This document shows, piece by piece, positions 7,228 through 13,976 of a stretch of 15,573 nucleotides of DNA. The stretch is from an uncultured Clostridia bacterium. GTDB lineage: Bacteria > Bacillota > Clostridia > Oscillospirales > Acutalibacteraceae. Where the stretch lies: assembly GCA_904420155.1 (NCBI GenBank), contig CAJFUH010000224.1, positions 1 through 15,573 on the forward strand. Reading direction: 5' to 3'. Under the pieces are notes generated by a model that was given only the letters and a program-made list of their open reading frames with translations, did no database searches and was not told where the DNA came from. Numbering within the stretch: position 1 is the stretch's first letter; each line of letters begins with the position of its first letter. Made by a program: the position numbers and the translations under genes.

Positions 7228-7573
7228 CCCTTTTTTTAATTATATAAATGGTCATACCATTCATACAAAATTACTCTTCCACATTCATTCTCTTTATATT
7301 TTGTCAATTTGTATTTATTCAGCGCAATCTTGGAAAGATAATAGACAGCAATACATTTTTCGTAATATATTGGATAGAATCCACTAAAGAATATAAAAAT
7401 ATCTATTTGTTTTTTACTTTATTTAGTAGATTAAAATTTTATATATACCTTTATATTTTCTTCAAACAAAAAGGGCTATCACTTAATAAATTGATAGCTC
7501 TCTTTTTGTTTAGTTCAAATGGTAATAGTAAAAGGGCGCGTATAAAAGAATTTACATTTCTTATTTTTTATAT
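7228..7573. other. AT-rich divergent intergenic region between spoIVB and the NAD-salvage operon
   Basis: About 350 bases of very AT-rich sequence. It holds the upstream region of spoIVB (minus) and, at 7464-7511, a strong hairpin described separately. Open frames on the plus strand here (for example 7248-7601) are rich in Phe, Tyr and Ile, have no ribosome binding site and run into the pncA promoter, so I do not call them genes. A TTGACA-like box on the minus strand near 7292-7297 lacks a matching -10 box. Confidence 0.6.
7464..7511. terminator. Strong hairpin with T run, terminator-like, with no gene assigned upstream
   Basis: AAACAAAAAGGGCTATCA (7464-7481) pairs with TGATAGCTCTCTTTTTGTTT (7492-7511) around a 10-base loop, with a two-base bulge. 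On the plus strand it ends in CTTTTTGTTT. It lies upstream of the pncA promoter (7574-7602), so it is not an attenuator for pncA from that promoter. It could end an unannotated small RNA from 7250-7460, or insulate spoIVB and pncA from read-through. Confidence 0.6.
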
Positions 7574-7602
7574 TTGTTATTTTATGTTCTTATTGTTATA
7601 AT
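7574..7602 (+). promoter_or_regulatory. Sigma-A-type promoter of the nicotinamidase/NAPRT operon
   Basis: TTGTTA (7574-7579), a 17-base spacer and a perfect TATAAT (7597-7602) lie about 32 bases before the ATG at 7635. A purine-rich AAGAGGACAAGAAAGGA follows as ribosome binding site. No NiaR-like operator was recognised by eye. Confidence 0.72.
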
Positions 7603-7634
7603 GATAAAAAGAGGACAAGAAAGGACTGTGTAAC

Positions 7635-8318
7635 ATGAAAATTTATAAAGATATGAATTGGAGTGCAGTTCAGAAAACGTTAATAGAGATTTCTGAACAT
7701 CTCTCTCATAGTAAAACGTTATGCTTAAAAGATCTTCCTGTGGACAGAACTGCTTTATTTATAGTGGACATGGTAAATGGATTTGTAAAAAATGGCCCTA
7801 TGAGCAGCAATAGAATTTATGAAATCAATCAGGGAATTGCCAATTTGGTGAAATCTTGTAATTTATATGGTATTTCCTGTATTGCATTTAGGGACTGCCA
7901 CACTGCTGAAAGTCTAGAGTTCCTTTCTTACCCTCCTCATTGTTTAATAAATTCCGAGGAAAGCGAGATTACCGAAGAGATCCAAAACGCTGGTTCGTTA
8001 TCGTCAATTCCTAAAAATTCCACCAATGGTTTTTTAGAGTTGGATTTCCAAAAGTGGATGGATAGCCATCCGAAAATTGATCATTTTATCATAGTGGGAG
8101 ACTGCACTGATTTGTGTATCAGTCAATTTTCTATTACACTAAAAGCGGATTTTAATCGGAAAAATCAATTCAGTCGTATTTTGGTTCCTATTGATCTAGT
8201 AGAAACTTATGATTTAGGTCTCCATAACGGTGACCTTATGAACTTGATTGCTTTATACGATATGGAACTGAACGGAATAGAATTGATTTCAAATTTTACA
8301 GAGATAGAAATAGAATAG
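7635..8318 (+). CDS. pncA: Nicotinamidase-like isochorismatase-family hydrolase
   Basis: A 227-residue cysteine hydrolase predicted to convert nicotinamide to nicotinate and ammonia, the first step of NAD salvage. The catalytic triad is visible: Asp45 (LFIVDMVNGF), Lys127 (IPKNSTNGF) and Cys161 (VGDCTDLCISQ). The metal ligands typical of nicotinamidases are also present: Asp87 and His89 in FRDCHT, and His102 in YPPHCL. The N-terminus is about 35 residues longer than in compact family members. The gene lies 11 bases before nicotinate phosphoribosyltransferase, which uses its product. That neighbour, plus the metal ligands, makes nicotinamidase more likely than another isochorismatase-like hydrolase. 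The start follows GAAAGGA about 11 bases upstream. Confidence 0.87.
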   Translation: MKIYKDMNWSAVQKTLIEISEHLSHSKTLCLKDLPVDRTALFIVDMVNGFVKNGPMSSNRIYEINQGIANLVKSCNLYGISCIAFRDCHTAESLEFLSYPPHCLINSEESEITEEIQNAGSLSSIPKNSTNGFLELDFQKWMDSHPKIDHFIIVGDCTDLCISQFSITLKADFNRKNQFSRILVPIDLVETYDLGLHNGDLMNLIALYDMELNGIELISNFTEIEIE

Positions 8319-8329
8319 GATGGAATAAT

Positions 8330-9790
8330 ATGAAATATGCTCTTCAAGATTCAAAAAGAAACTTAACCATGTTGACAGACTTTTATGAAATTACTATGGC
8401 AAATGGTTACTTTGAAAATGACTTTCGTGATACCATAGCCTATTTTGATATGTTTTTTCGGAGAGTTCCTGATCATGGCGGTTTTGCTATTATGGCGGGC
8501 GTAGAACAGCTGGTAGAATATTTAGAATCTCTTCATTTTACGCAAGAAGATATCTCTTATCTTCGCTCTAAAAATATGTTTAGCGAATCCTTCTTAACTT
8601 ATCTACAGGATTTTAAATTTACATGTGATGTATGGTGCGTGCCGGAAGGAACACCTATTTTCCCCGGAGAACCCATCATAACGGTGCGTGGGCCTGTCAT
8701 TCAAGCCCAATTTGTAGAAACGATGATTTTACTTACTATTAATCATCAAAGCTTAATCGCTACAAAGGCTAACCGGATTGTTCGGGCTTCTTTGGGTCGC
8801 GCGGTGATGGAATTTGGATCTCGCCGGGCGCAGGGATATGACGGCGCTGTATTGGGAGCGCGAGCTGCTTATATTGGCGGGTGCATGGGAACAGCTTGTA
8901 CTCTTTCCGATCGTGATTATGGGATTCCTGCATTAGGAACAATGGCCCACAGTTGGATTCAATTATTTGATAGTGAATTAGAAGCTTTTCGCGCCTATGC
9001 GAAAGCTTATCCCAATGCTTGTACATTATTAGTAGATACTTATAATGTACTAAAATCCGGAATTCCTAACGCCATTAAGGTATTTAACGAGGTATTGGTT
9101 CCTATGGGATTCCGTCCAGCAGGTGTGCGTATTGATAGCGGGGATATCACATACTTATCCAAGAAAGCTAGAAAAATGTTGGATGAAGCCGGCTTTGAAG
9201 ATTGTAAGATTTGCGCTTCTAATTCTTTAGATGAGTATATCATTCGGGATATGCTGATACAAGGCGCACAGGTGGACAGTTTTGGTGTAGGAGAGCGTTT
9301 GATTACTTCTTCCTCAGAACCGGTGTTTGGCGGCGTATATAAACTTGTAGCTATTGAGGACAAAAAGGGAACCATCATTCCGAAGATTAAAATTAGCGAG
9401 AATGTCTCTAAGATTACCAATCCTTGTTTTAAACGCCTTTGGAGATTGTTCGATAGAGATACCGGAAAAGCAATCGCAGATGTCATCACAATGCATGATG
9501 AAACGATTGATGATTCTCAGCCCTATGATATTTTCGATCCAGAATTTATTTGGAAAAGAAAAACTGTCCAGAATTTCCAAGCGGTAGATATGAGAATTCC
9601 TTTGTTCAAAAACGGCATAAAATGTTGCAATCTTCCTTCTTTGGAGGAAATTCGTACACGTTGTGCTCAGCAGATTGATTGCTTATGGGATGAGGTCAAA
9701 CGTTTTGAAAATCCTCACAATTACTATGTGGATTTATCCGAAAAACTATGGTGTGAAAAAACTCGTTTGATTTCTGAACATACCTTTTAA
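8330..9790 (+). CDS. pncB: Nicotinate phosphoribosyltransferase
   Basis: A 486-residue enzyme that makes nicotinate mononucleotide from nicotinate and PRPP, with ATP hydrolysis through a phospho-histidine. The N-terminal NLTMLTDFYEITMANGYF (11-28) is the family signature. Further marks are FGSRRAQG (162-169), the phosphorylated His207 in LGTMAHSW (202-209), and the PRPP/phosphate-binding RIDSGD (267-272) and GVGERLITS (319-327). It belongs to the long PncB2-like form common in Firmicutes (about 480-490 residues), and length and motifs are normal. It shares a transcript with the nicotinamidase just upstream; AGGATGG lies 6-12 bases before its ATG. Together they recycle nicotinamide to NaMN in the Preiss-Handler route. 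Confidence 0.96.
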   Translation: MKYALQDSKRNLTMLTDFYEITMANGYFENDFRDTIAYFDMFFRRVPDHGGFAIMAGVEQLVEYLESLHFTQEDISYLRSKNMFSESFLTYLQDFKFTCDVWCVPEGTPIFPGEPIITVRGPVIQAQFVETMILLTINHQSLIATKANRIVRASLGRAVMEFGSRRAQGYDGAVLGARAAYIGGCMGTACTLSDRDYGIPALGTMAHSWIQLFDSELEAFRAYAKAYPNACTLLVDTYNVLKSGIPNAIKVFNEVLVPMGFRPAGVRIDSGDITYLSKKARKMLDEAGFEDCKICASNSLDEYIIRDMLIQGAQVDSFGVGERLITSSSEPVFGGVYKLVAIEDKKGTIIPKIKISENVSKITNPCFKRLWRLFDRDTGKAIADVITMHDETIDDSQPYDIFDPEFIWKRKTVQNFQAVDMRIPLFKNGIKCCNLPSLEEIRTRCAQQIDCLWDEVKRFENPHNYYVDLSEKLWCEKTRLISEHTF

Positions 9791-9828
9791 GCGAATGAAA
9801 AGAAAAAGCTTTTTTATTTCCCATTTTA

Positions 9829-9837
9829 TGATATAAT
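9829..9837 (+). promoter_or_regulatory. Extended -10 promoter of the DegV-family gene
   Basis: TGATATAAT is a perfect TATAAT preceded by TG one base upstream. The -35 region is only T-rich (CTTTTT at 9809-9814), which is typical of extended -10 promoters. A weak A/T hairpin centred on 9808 may end the pncB transcript just before it. Confidence 0.55.
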
Positions 9838-9871
9838 CAACTGCAACGATAAGAGAAATAATGGAGGGCTT

Positions 9872-10729
9872 ATGGAAAGAAAAATTATTTTAAGCGCTGA
9901 CAGCACTTGTGACTTAGGAGATATGTTAAAAGAAAAATACAAGGTTAACTATTATCCTTATCATATTATTCTGGGTGAACAACAATATACAGATGGGGTT
10001 GATATTACCCCAGAAGACTTATATGCTGCTTATCGTCAAAAGAAAATTCTACCGAAAACTGCCGCCATTGGAGTGGGGGAATATCTTGCTTATTTCAAAA
10101 AATGGGTAGAACAAGGATATGATGTCATTCATTTGAATCTAGGTTCTGCTTTATCCGCTGCTTATCAAAACTGTTGTATAGCCGCTAAGGAATTAGGGCA
10201 TGTTTATCCCATTGATTCCAGCAATCTTTCTACGGGAACAGGGCTACTGGTGATGGAAGCTGGAGAAAGAATCTCCCAAGGAATGTCAGCACAACAAATT
10301 CAGGAAGAAGTAACACAGTTGGTTCCCTACAGTCATGCCAGCTTTATTCTAGACACATTAGAATTTATGCATGCGGGTGGACGTTGTTCCATGGTGACAG
10401 CGTTAGGGGCAAACCTCTTGCATTTAAAGCCTTGTATTGAAGTTGATAACCAAAGGAATGGAAGCATGGGGGTTGGTAAAAAATATCGTGGACCTTTGGA
10501 TAAGGTTCTGGTACAATATACCAAAGATAAGTTGAAAAATACACCGGCGCTGAAAAAAAATCATATATTCATTACACATTCCGGAATCTCACAGGAACGG
10601 ATAGATCTTGTTAAAAAGACCATACAAGAAATATCTGATTTTGAAAATATTTATGTAACTCGTGCCAGCTGTACCATTTCCTGTCATTGCGGCCCCAATA
10701 CCCTTGGGGTATTATTTATGACAGAATAG
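9872..10729 (+). CDS. DegV-family fatty-acid-binding protein (FakB-like)
   Basis: A 285-residue, two-domain DegV protein. In Firmicutes such proteins (FakB) hold a free fatty acid and present it to the kinase FakA for phosphorylation and entry into phospholipids. Visible motifs are ADSTCDL (9-15), the region around the fatty-acid carboxylate site HLNLGSALSAAYQN (87-100), LDTLEFMHAGGR (160-171), and the C-terminal CHCGPNTLGVLF (271-282). That last motif is GPGTLG in most members, so it has Asn for Gly here. Length is typical (about 280). The ribosome binding site is GGAGGG, 5 bases before the ATG. It is a single-gene unit between an extended -10 promoter and a strong terminator. No FakA gene is nearby, as is usual for extra FakB paralogues. 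The lipid bound is unknown. Confidence 0.9.
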   Translation: MERKIILSADSTCDLGDMLKEKYKVNYYPYHIILGEQQYTDGVDITPEDLYAAYRQKKILPKTAAIGVGEYLAYFKKWVEQGYDVIHLNLGSALSAAYQNCCIAAKELGHVYPIDSSNLSTGTGLLVMEAGERISQGMSAQQIQEEVTQLVPYSHASFILDTLEFMHAGGRCSMVTALGANLLHLKPCIEVDNQRNGSMGVGKKYRGPLDKVLVQYTKDKLKNTPALKKNHIFITHSGISQERIDLVKKTIQEISDFENIYVTRASCTISCHCGPNTLGVLFMTE

Positions 10730-10735
10730 AAGGTT

Positions 10736-10794
10736 AGACAAAAATCAAAGGCGGTAGTTTCTTATATAAAGACTGCTGCCTTTGATTTTTGTCT
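10736..10794. terminator. Bidirectional terminator between degV and the interrupted ATPase gene
   Basis: A 23-bp inverted repeat (10736-10758 with 10772-10794) pairs completely if two G-T pairs are allowed. Arms start AGACAAAAATCAAAGGC and end GCCTTTGATTTTTGTCT. It lies 7 bases after the degV-family stop and 31 bases past the end of the minus-strand gene. Confidence 0.85.
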
Positions 10795-10824
10795 GTTATA
10801 TGTTAATTGAATAGTATTTCTATA

Positions 10825-11631
10825 TTATCTTGCTAATATTTCAGCGATGATCTTTTCGTAAATATCGTCTGCCTTGCTATAATCCATACAATCCGCATAT
10901 AGGAATTCTAATTGGTCATGAATAGCTTTTGCCATAGCTAAATATGCGATAGATTCATTTAGTAAAATTCTCTGGGTCTTTCGATTAAAGGACAATCTTT
11001 GTCGGCGAGTACTCAAGAGACTATTATCAATAAAACGGCGGGCGTGGATGGTTCGGTATGGCTCTATAGAGGAAAGAGGTTGCCAGCTATTGGTCACGGC
11101 AAACGCTAAGTCAATGGAAGGAATGAGCAGGGCGTCCATTTTATGAAGTGGATCGATAGGACAATAGCATCCAACAACATCTAAACCGGCATCTAAGGCA
11201 TGCCCTTTTAATTCTGTCAACAATAGGCTTCCTACGGCATTATACTCATCCTCAATGAAATACACATTGTCACATTGAGATGAAATCGTATCTTCGAAGT
11301 ATACCAGCCCCTCTGGAGTAATGCCGCTGAGAAGCCGTACTTTCTCGTTTCCCCTTCTTCCAGAGGATTTCCCTCCAAAGAAGCGTTTGCTAAGATTGGA
11401 AGCAAAATTAACTGCTTTTTTCTCATTTACGCTTCCTTGAGATACGCGGATAGTATCCTCATAAAGGGCTCCACAAGCAGATAAATAGCGTTTTGAACGT
11501 TGATGCATGGAACTATTTTGTAAAGTAATTGATATAATTTCTTCTTTCCGTTGGGCGAGCAGGGAAGTATCCCAACAATCCCCCATATTAATGATTGTAT
11601 CTGTAACACCCGGATATTTAGGATCCATAGT
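10825..11631 (-). pseudogene. PRK06851-like P-loop ATPase, C-terminal piece of a gene split by an insertion
   Basis: An open frame of 267 codons from ATG 11628 (one more codon, ACT, to the junction) with no stop or frameshift. It begins MDPKYPGVTDTIINMGDCWD, which in PRK06851-type clostridial ATPases is an internal motif preceded by DGTAPH-x. There is no ribosome binding site before ATG 11628. Bases upstream of 11631 do not continue the protein, but the missing half appears at 15505-15573. The family has two related P-loop halves. The second half here (about 97-180) keeps PEGLVYFEDT and PLHKMDALLIPSIDLAF, but its Walker A position reads EDEYNAVGSLLL without the GK[ST], so ATP binding, if any, must be in the first half. 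A helical tail follows (about 215-267). As it stands the fragment is probably silent; excision of 11635-15507 would restore the gene. Family function is unknown to me. Confidence 0.85.
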
Positions 11632-11653
11632 ATGGGATACCGCAACATTATAC
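11613..11653. other. Left attachment junction of the element
   Basis: Gene side: GATATTTAGGATCCATAGT (11613-11631). Core: ATG 11632-11634. Element side: GGATACCGCAACATTATAC (11635-11653). The element-side arm is an imperfect inverted match of the arm at the right junction when centred on the TG dinucleotide (11 of 19 positions agree). Confidence 0.65.
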
Positions 11654-11722
11654 AGAAATTTTTCTCGATAAAAGACAACAAATTATTTAGATTTTTTCCC
11701 GGACTTTTCTGCAATATCAACG

Positions 11723-11752
11723 TTGACAATTTTCCCTATTTGGAGGTATATT
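11723..11752 (+). promoter_or_regulatory. Sigma-A-type promoter of the T-box/ilvA operon
   Basis: A consensus TTGACA (11723-11728), an 18-base spacer and TATATT (11747-11752) predict a start near 11759, just before the T-box leader. The promoter lies wholly inside the inserted element, about 90 bases from its left end, so ilvA expression would not depend on flanking DNA. Confidence 0.6.
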
Positions 11753-11758
11753 ATCATA

Positions 11759-12036
11759 CAGAATAAATGCGTTGATAGGACGGGATATTAGATTTCTCTT
11801 TTCAGAGAGCCGTTGGCCGGTGAAAAACGGTAAGAGGTACTAATGATCGGATCACCCTTGAGCAGATAAGCTGAACTCGTATTTAAGATAAGTAAGTTTA
11901 TTCGGTTTTCCCCGTTATCGGAACGTACGTTGTTGGACGTACAAGAGAGGTCGCATCAAACATGCGGCAATTAGAGTGGTACCGCGGAGAGTTAAACGCC
12001 TTCGTCTCTATGTGTGGGAAGAGACAGGCGTTTTTT
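11759..12036 (+). promoter_or_regulatory. T-box riboswitch controlling ilvA, probably isoleucine-type
   Basis: The leader contains the canonical T-box core AGAGTGGTACCGCGG (11973-11987). Its TGGT bulge can pair with an uncharged tRNA ending ACCA, which fits a discriminator A as in tRNA-Ile. A typical Stem I lies upstream (AGAGAGCCGTTGGCCGGTG near 11803-11821, closing CACCCTTGAGCAG near 11853-11865). Further upstream of the core are hairpins GTACGT/ACGTAC (about 11926-11943) and CGCAT/ATGCG (about 11952-11966). The competing terminator pairs AACGCC..GTCTCT (11995-12009) with AGAGACAGGCGTT (12020-12032) and ends in TTTTTT. The likely specifier codon is ATC at 11846-11848 (Ile), but a second ATC at 11851-11853 leaves this unsure. 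When isoleucine is short, uncharged tRNA would stabilise the antiterminator and switch ilvA on. Confidence 0.92.
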
Positions 12037-12087
12037 ATTTGCTTATCTTCCCTCTTTTAATACACCATTTGGAAATGAGGAATTATT

Positions 12088-13284
12088 ATGCTGACTTTGG
12101 ACAAAATCTACCATGCATCCCACATCTTGAAAAAGGTTATTCGCCCTACCGACTTAATTTATGCTCCCAATATCTGCCCAGATAGTAATATTTATTTAAA
12201 GACAGAAAATTTACAAGTTACAGGTTCCTTTAAAGTAAGAGGAGCCTATTATAAAATTTCACAACTCAGTGAAGAAGAAAAAGCAAAAGGCGTAATTGCC
12301 TGTTCTGCGGGCAATCATGCGCAAGGAGTCGCTCTTGCTGCTGCCAAAAATAAAATTCCTTCTTTGATCTGTCTTCCAGATGGCGCCCCTATTTCAAAAG
12401 TAGAGGCGACCAAAAGTTATGGCGCCCAAATCTGCTTGGTAGACGGTGTGTATGATGACGCCTATGAAAAAGCGTTAGAATTACAAAAAGAGCAAGGTTA
12501 TACGTTTATTCACCCTTTTGATGATGAAGATGTCATTGCAGGGCAAGGAACTATTGGATTGGAATTGTTGGATCAGCTTCCCGATATGGATGCCATTATT
12601 GTTCCCATTGGCGGAGGAGGATTGATTTCTGGTATTGCTTATGCAATCAAATCCTTGAGTCCACACATAAAAGTTTATGGAGTCCAAGCTACGGGAGCGC
12701 CGAGCATGTTTCACTCATTAGAATGTGGAGAGCGCAAATGCTTAAGTAATGTCTCAACCATTGCAGACGGTATTGCGGTCAAAGAACCGGGAGAGCATAC
12801 CTTTGATCTTTGCAGGCATTATGTGGACGAAATTGTTACAGTAACTGATGACGAAATCTCCACTGCCATTCTTACCTTAATTGAGCAGCAAAAATTAATT
12901 GCGGAAGGGGCAGGTGCTGTTTCTGTAGCGGCGGCTTTGTTCCATAAAGTACCTATCGAAGGGAAAAAAGTGGTCTGTTTAGTATCTGGAGGAAATATTG
13001 ATGTAACAATCCTTTCCAGGGTCATCAAAAGAGGCTTACTGAAATCCGGTAGATCCTGTTCTCTCAATATTGAGCTATTGGACAAACCGGGGCAGCTTAA
13101 AGGGGTCTCAAGAATTATTGCAGATCTCGGCGGCAACGTTATTGCAATCCATCATGAACGCGCAAGCGAAAATTCAGATATCAATGGTTGTTATCTGCGT
13201 GTTGTATTGGAGACAAGGAATTTTGAACATATTGAGCAAATCAAGTCTGCTCTTACGGACGCCGGATATACATTATCTAATTGA
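12088..13284 (+). CDS. ilvA: Threonine dehydratase (ammonia-lyase) with C-terminal ACT domain
   Basis: A 398-residue PLP enzyme that turns threonine into 2-oxobutyrate, the first committed step towards isoleucine, and may also act on serine. The PLP lysine is Lys49 (TGSFKVRGA). The substrate loop is SAGNHAQG (73-80), the phosphate-binding glycine loop PIGGGGLISG (173-182), and SGGN at 300-303. A single ACT regulatory domain covers about 325-398 (LNIELLDKPGQLKGVSRIIA). The length and single ACT domain match the short IlvA/TdcB-type of about 400 residues, not the long two-ACT enterobacterial IlvA. The biosynthetic role is favoured by the Ile-type T-box upstream. The ATG at 12088 follows TGAGGAA at about 7 bases. 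ridA follows and removes the reactive enamine product. It is cargo of the inserted element. Confidence 0.94.
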   Translation: MLTLDKIYHASHILKKVIRPTDLIYAPNICPDSNIYLKTENLQVTGSFKVRGAYYKISQLSEEEKAKGVIACSAGNHAQGVALAAAKNKIPSLICLPDGAPISKVEATKSYGAQICLVDGVYDDAYEKALELQKEQGYTFIHPFDDEDVIAGQGTIGLELLDQLPDMDAIIVPIGGGGLISGIAYAIKSLSPHIKVYGVQATGAPSMFHSLECGERKCLSNVSTIADGIAVKEPGEHTFDLCRHYVDEIVTVTDDEISTAILTLIEQQKLIAEGAGAVSVAAALFHKVPIEGKKVVCLVSGGNIDVTILSRVIKRGLLKSGRSCSLNIELLDKPGQLKGVSRIIADLGGNVIAIHHERASENSDINGCYLRVVLETRNFEHIEQIKSALTDAGYTLSN

Positions 13285-13353
13285 TATTGGATCATTTTGA
13301 AAGGCAGAGTATCTTCTCTTCCCTTTTTTACAAAAAATAGAAAGGAAGTTTTT

Positions 13354-13728
13354 ATGATGAAAGTTATTCATACCAACAAGGCGCCAGAAGCGATTGGACC
13401 TTATTCCCAGGCAATCATTTACAACGATGTTCTATATACTTCGGGACAAATTGCCATCAATCCTGAAAGTGGAAAGGTTGAACATCATACCATCGAGGGA
13501 CAGACTGAACAGGTTATGAAAAACCTTGAAGCACTGCTACAAGAAGCTGGAACCGGGTTTGATAAAGTGATAAAAACAACCTGCTTTTTGAAAGAAATGT
13601 CTGATTTTGTTTCTTTTAACGAGATCTATGGCCGGTTCTTTATCAATAAACCTGCTCGTTCCTGTGTCGCTGTTAAACAACTGCCCAAAGATGTCTTAGT
13701 AGAAATCGAATTGATTGCGGCTATATAA
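13354..13728 (+). CDS. ridA: RidA-family enamine/imine deaminase
   Basis: A 124-residue protein of the RidA/YjgF family, which speeds hydrolysis of 2-aminoacrylate and 2-aminocrotonate released by PLP dehydratases and so protects other PLP enzymes. Diagnostic sites are IGPYSQAI (14-21), the SGQIAINP turn (30-37), and the active-site Arg102 and Cys104 in PARSCVAVKQLP with Glu118 in VEIELIA. I take ATG 13354 as the start because AAAGGAAG lies 6 bases before it (a second ATG follows at 13357). An open frame reaching back to 13297 adds 19 residues foreign to the family. It lies 69 bases after ilvA, whose unstable products it detoxifies, so the pair is a functional unit. Confidence 0.94.
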   Translation: MMKVIHTNKAPEAIGPYSQAIIYNDVLYTSGQIAINPESGKVEHHTIEGQTEQVMKNLEALLQEAGTGFDKVIKTTCFLKEMSDFVSFNEIYGRFFINKPARSCVAVKQLPKDVLVEIELIAAI

Positions 13729-13729
13729 G

Positions 13730-13776
13730 AAAAAGAAAGGCTTATTTTTCTTCATGGAGAAATAAGCTTTTCTTTT
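13730..13776 (+). terminator. Rho-independent terminator after ridA
   Basis: AAAAAGAAAGGCTTATTTTTC (13730-13750) pairs with GAAATAAGCTTTTCTTTTT (about 13758-13776) with a short bulge and ends in a T run. It separates the ilvA-ridA unit from the small ORF and recombinase. Confidence 0.8.
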
Positions 13777-13829
13777 TTCCCTTCATAAGATACAAGCCTT
13801 TCCTCATAACATAAAAAGAGGTGATCATA

Positions 13830-13976
13830 ATGAAGAAAAAATCTACTTTAAATTGGGACATTGAGGAAAGCTTCTCTTCTTCGGAAAAGGATATGCGCAG
13901 GGAAAACCTAAAAAAAATCGTAGAATCCTTGATAAAATCTGAACTTACTATTGAGAAAAGAGAAAAACTCTTATGA
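13830..13976 (+). CDS. 48-residue small protein translationally coupled to the recombinase
   Basis: ATG 13830 is preceded by AAAAAGAGGTGATC, an excellent ribosome binding site at 4-5 bases, and the frame runs to TGA 13974-13976. That stop overlaps the recombinase ATG (13973) as ATGA. The product begins MKKKSTLNWDIEESF and ends LTIEKREKLL. It is highly charged, mostly helical in appearance and free of cysteine, with no membrane segment. It matches no family I know. Its position directly before, and coupled to, a large serine recombinase suggests it works with the recombinase. It could be an excision/directionality factor or a regulator, but that is inference from position only. No clear promoter is seen between the ridA terminator and this gene. 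Confidence 0.75.
   Translation: MKKKSTLNWDIEESFSSSEKDMRRENLKKIVESLIKSELTIEKREKLL

Noticed and set aside
7248..7601. Plus-strand open frame of 117 codons upstream of pncA
   Set aside because: It consists of AT-rich low-complexity codons (Phe, Tyr, Ile, Lys), has no ribosome binding site, spans a terminator-like hairpin and runs over the pncA promoter.
11635..11690. In-frame extension of the ATPase C-terminal piece upstream of the junction (FVVFYREKFLYNVAVSH), which at first looked like the preceding family segment
   Set aside because: A stop codon lies just before it, and the true preceding segment (SLDAVIFPE...DGTAPH) is found at 15505-15573. The resemblance beyond the shared His codon is chance.
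11427..11729. Minus-strand open frame of 100 codons across the left junction
   Set aside because: It is in a different frame from the ATPase piece, lacks family resemblance and crosses the junction, so it is a shadow frame.
13297..13353. Longer RidA start giving 19 extra N-terminal residues
   Set aside because: Family members begin near the MKVIHT segment, and the AAAGGAAG binding site serves ATG 13354.
13806..13814. CATAACATA, resembling a sigma-K -10 box, before the small ORF
   Set aside because: The implied start site would fall inside or after the ribosome binding site at 13815-13825, and there is no matching -35 box at the right distance.
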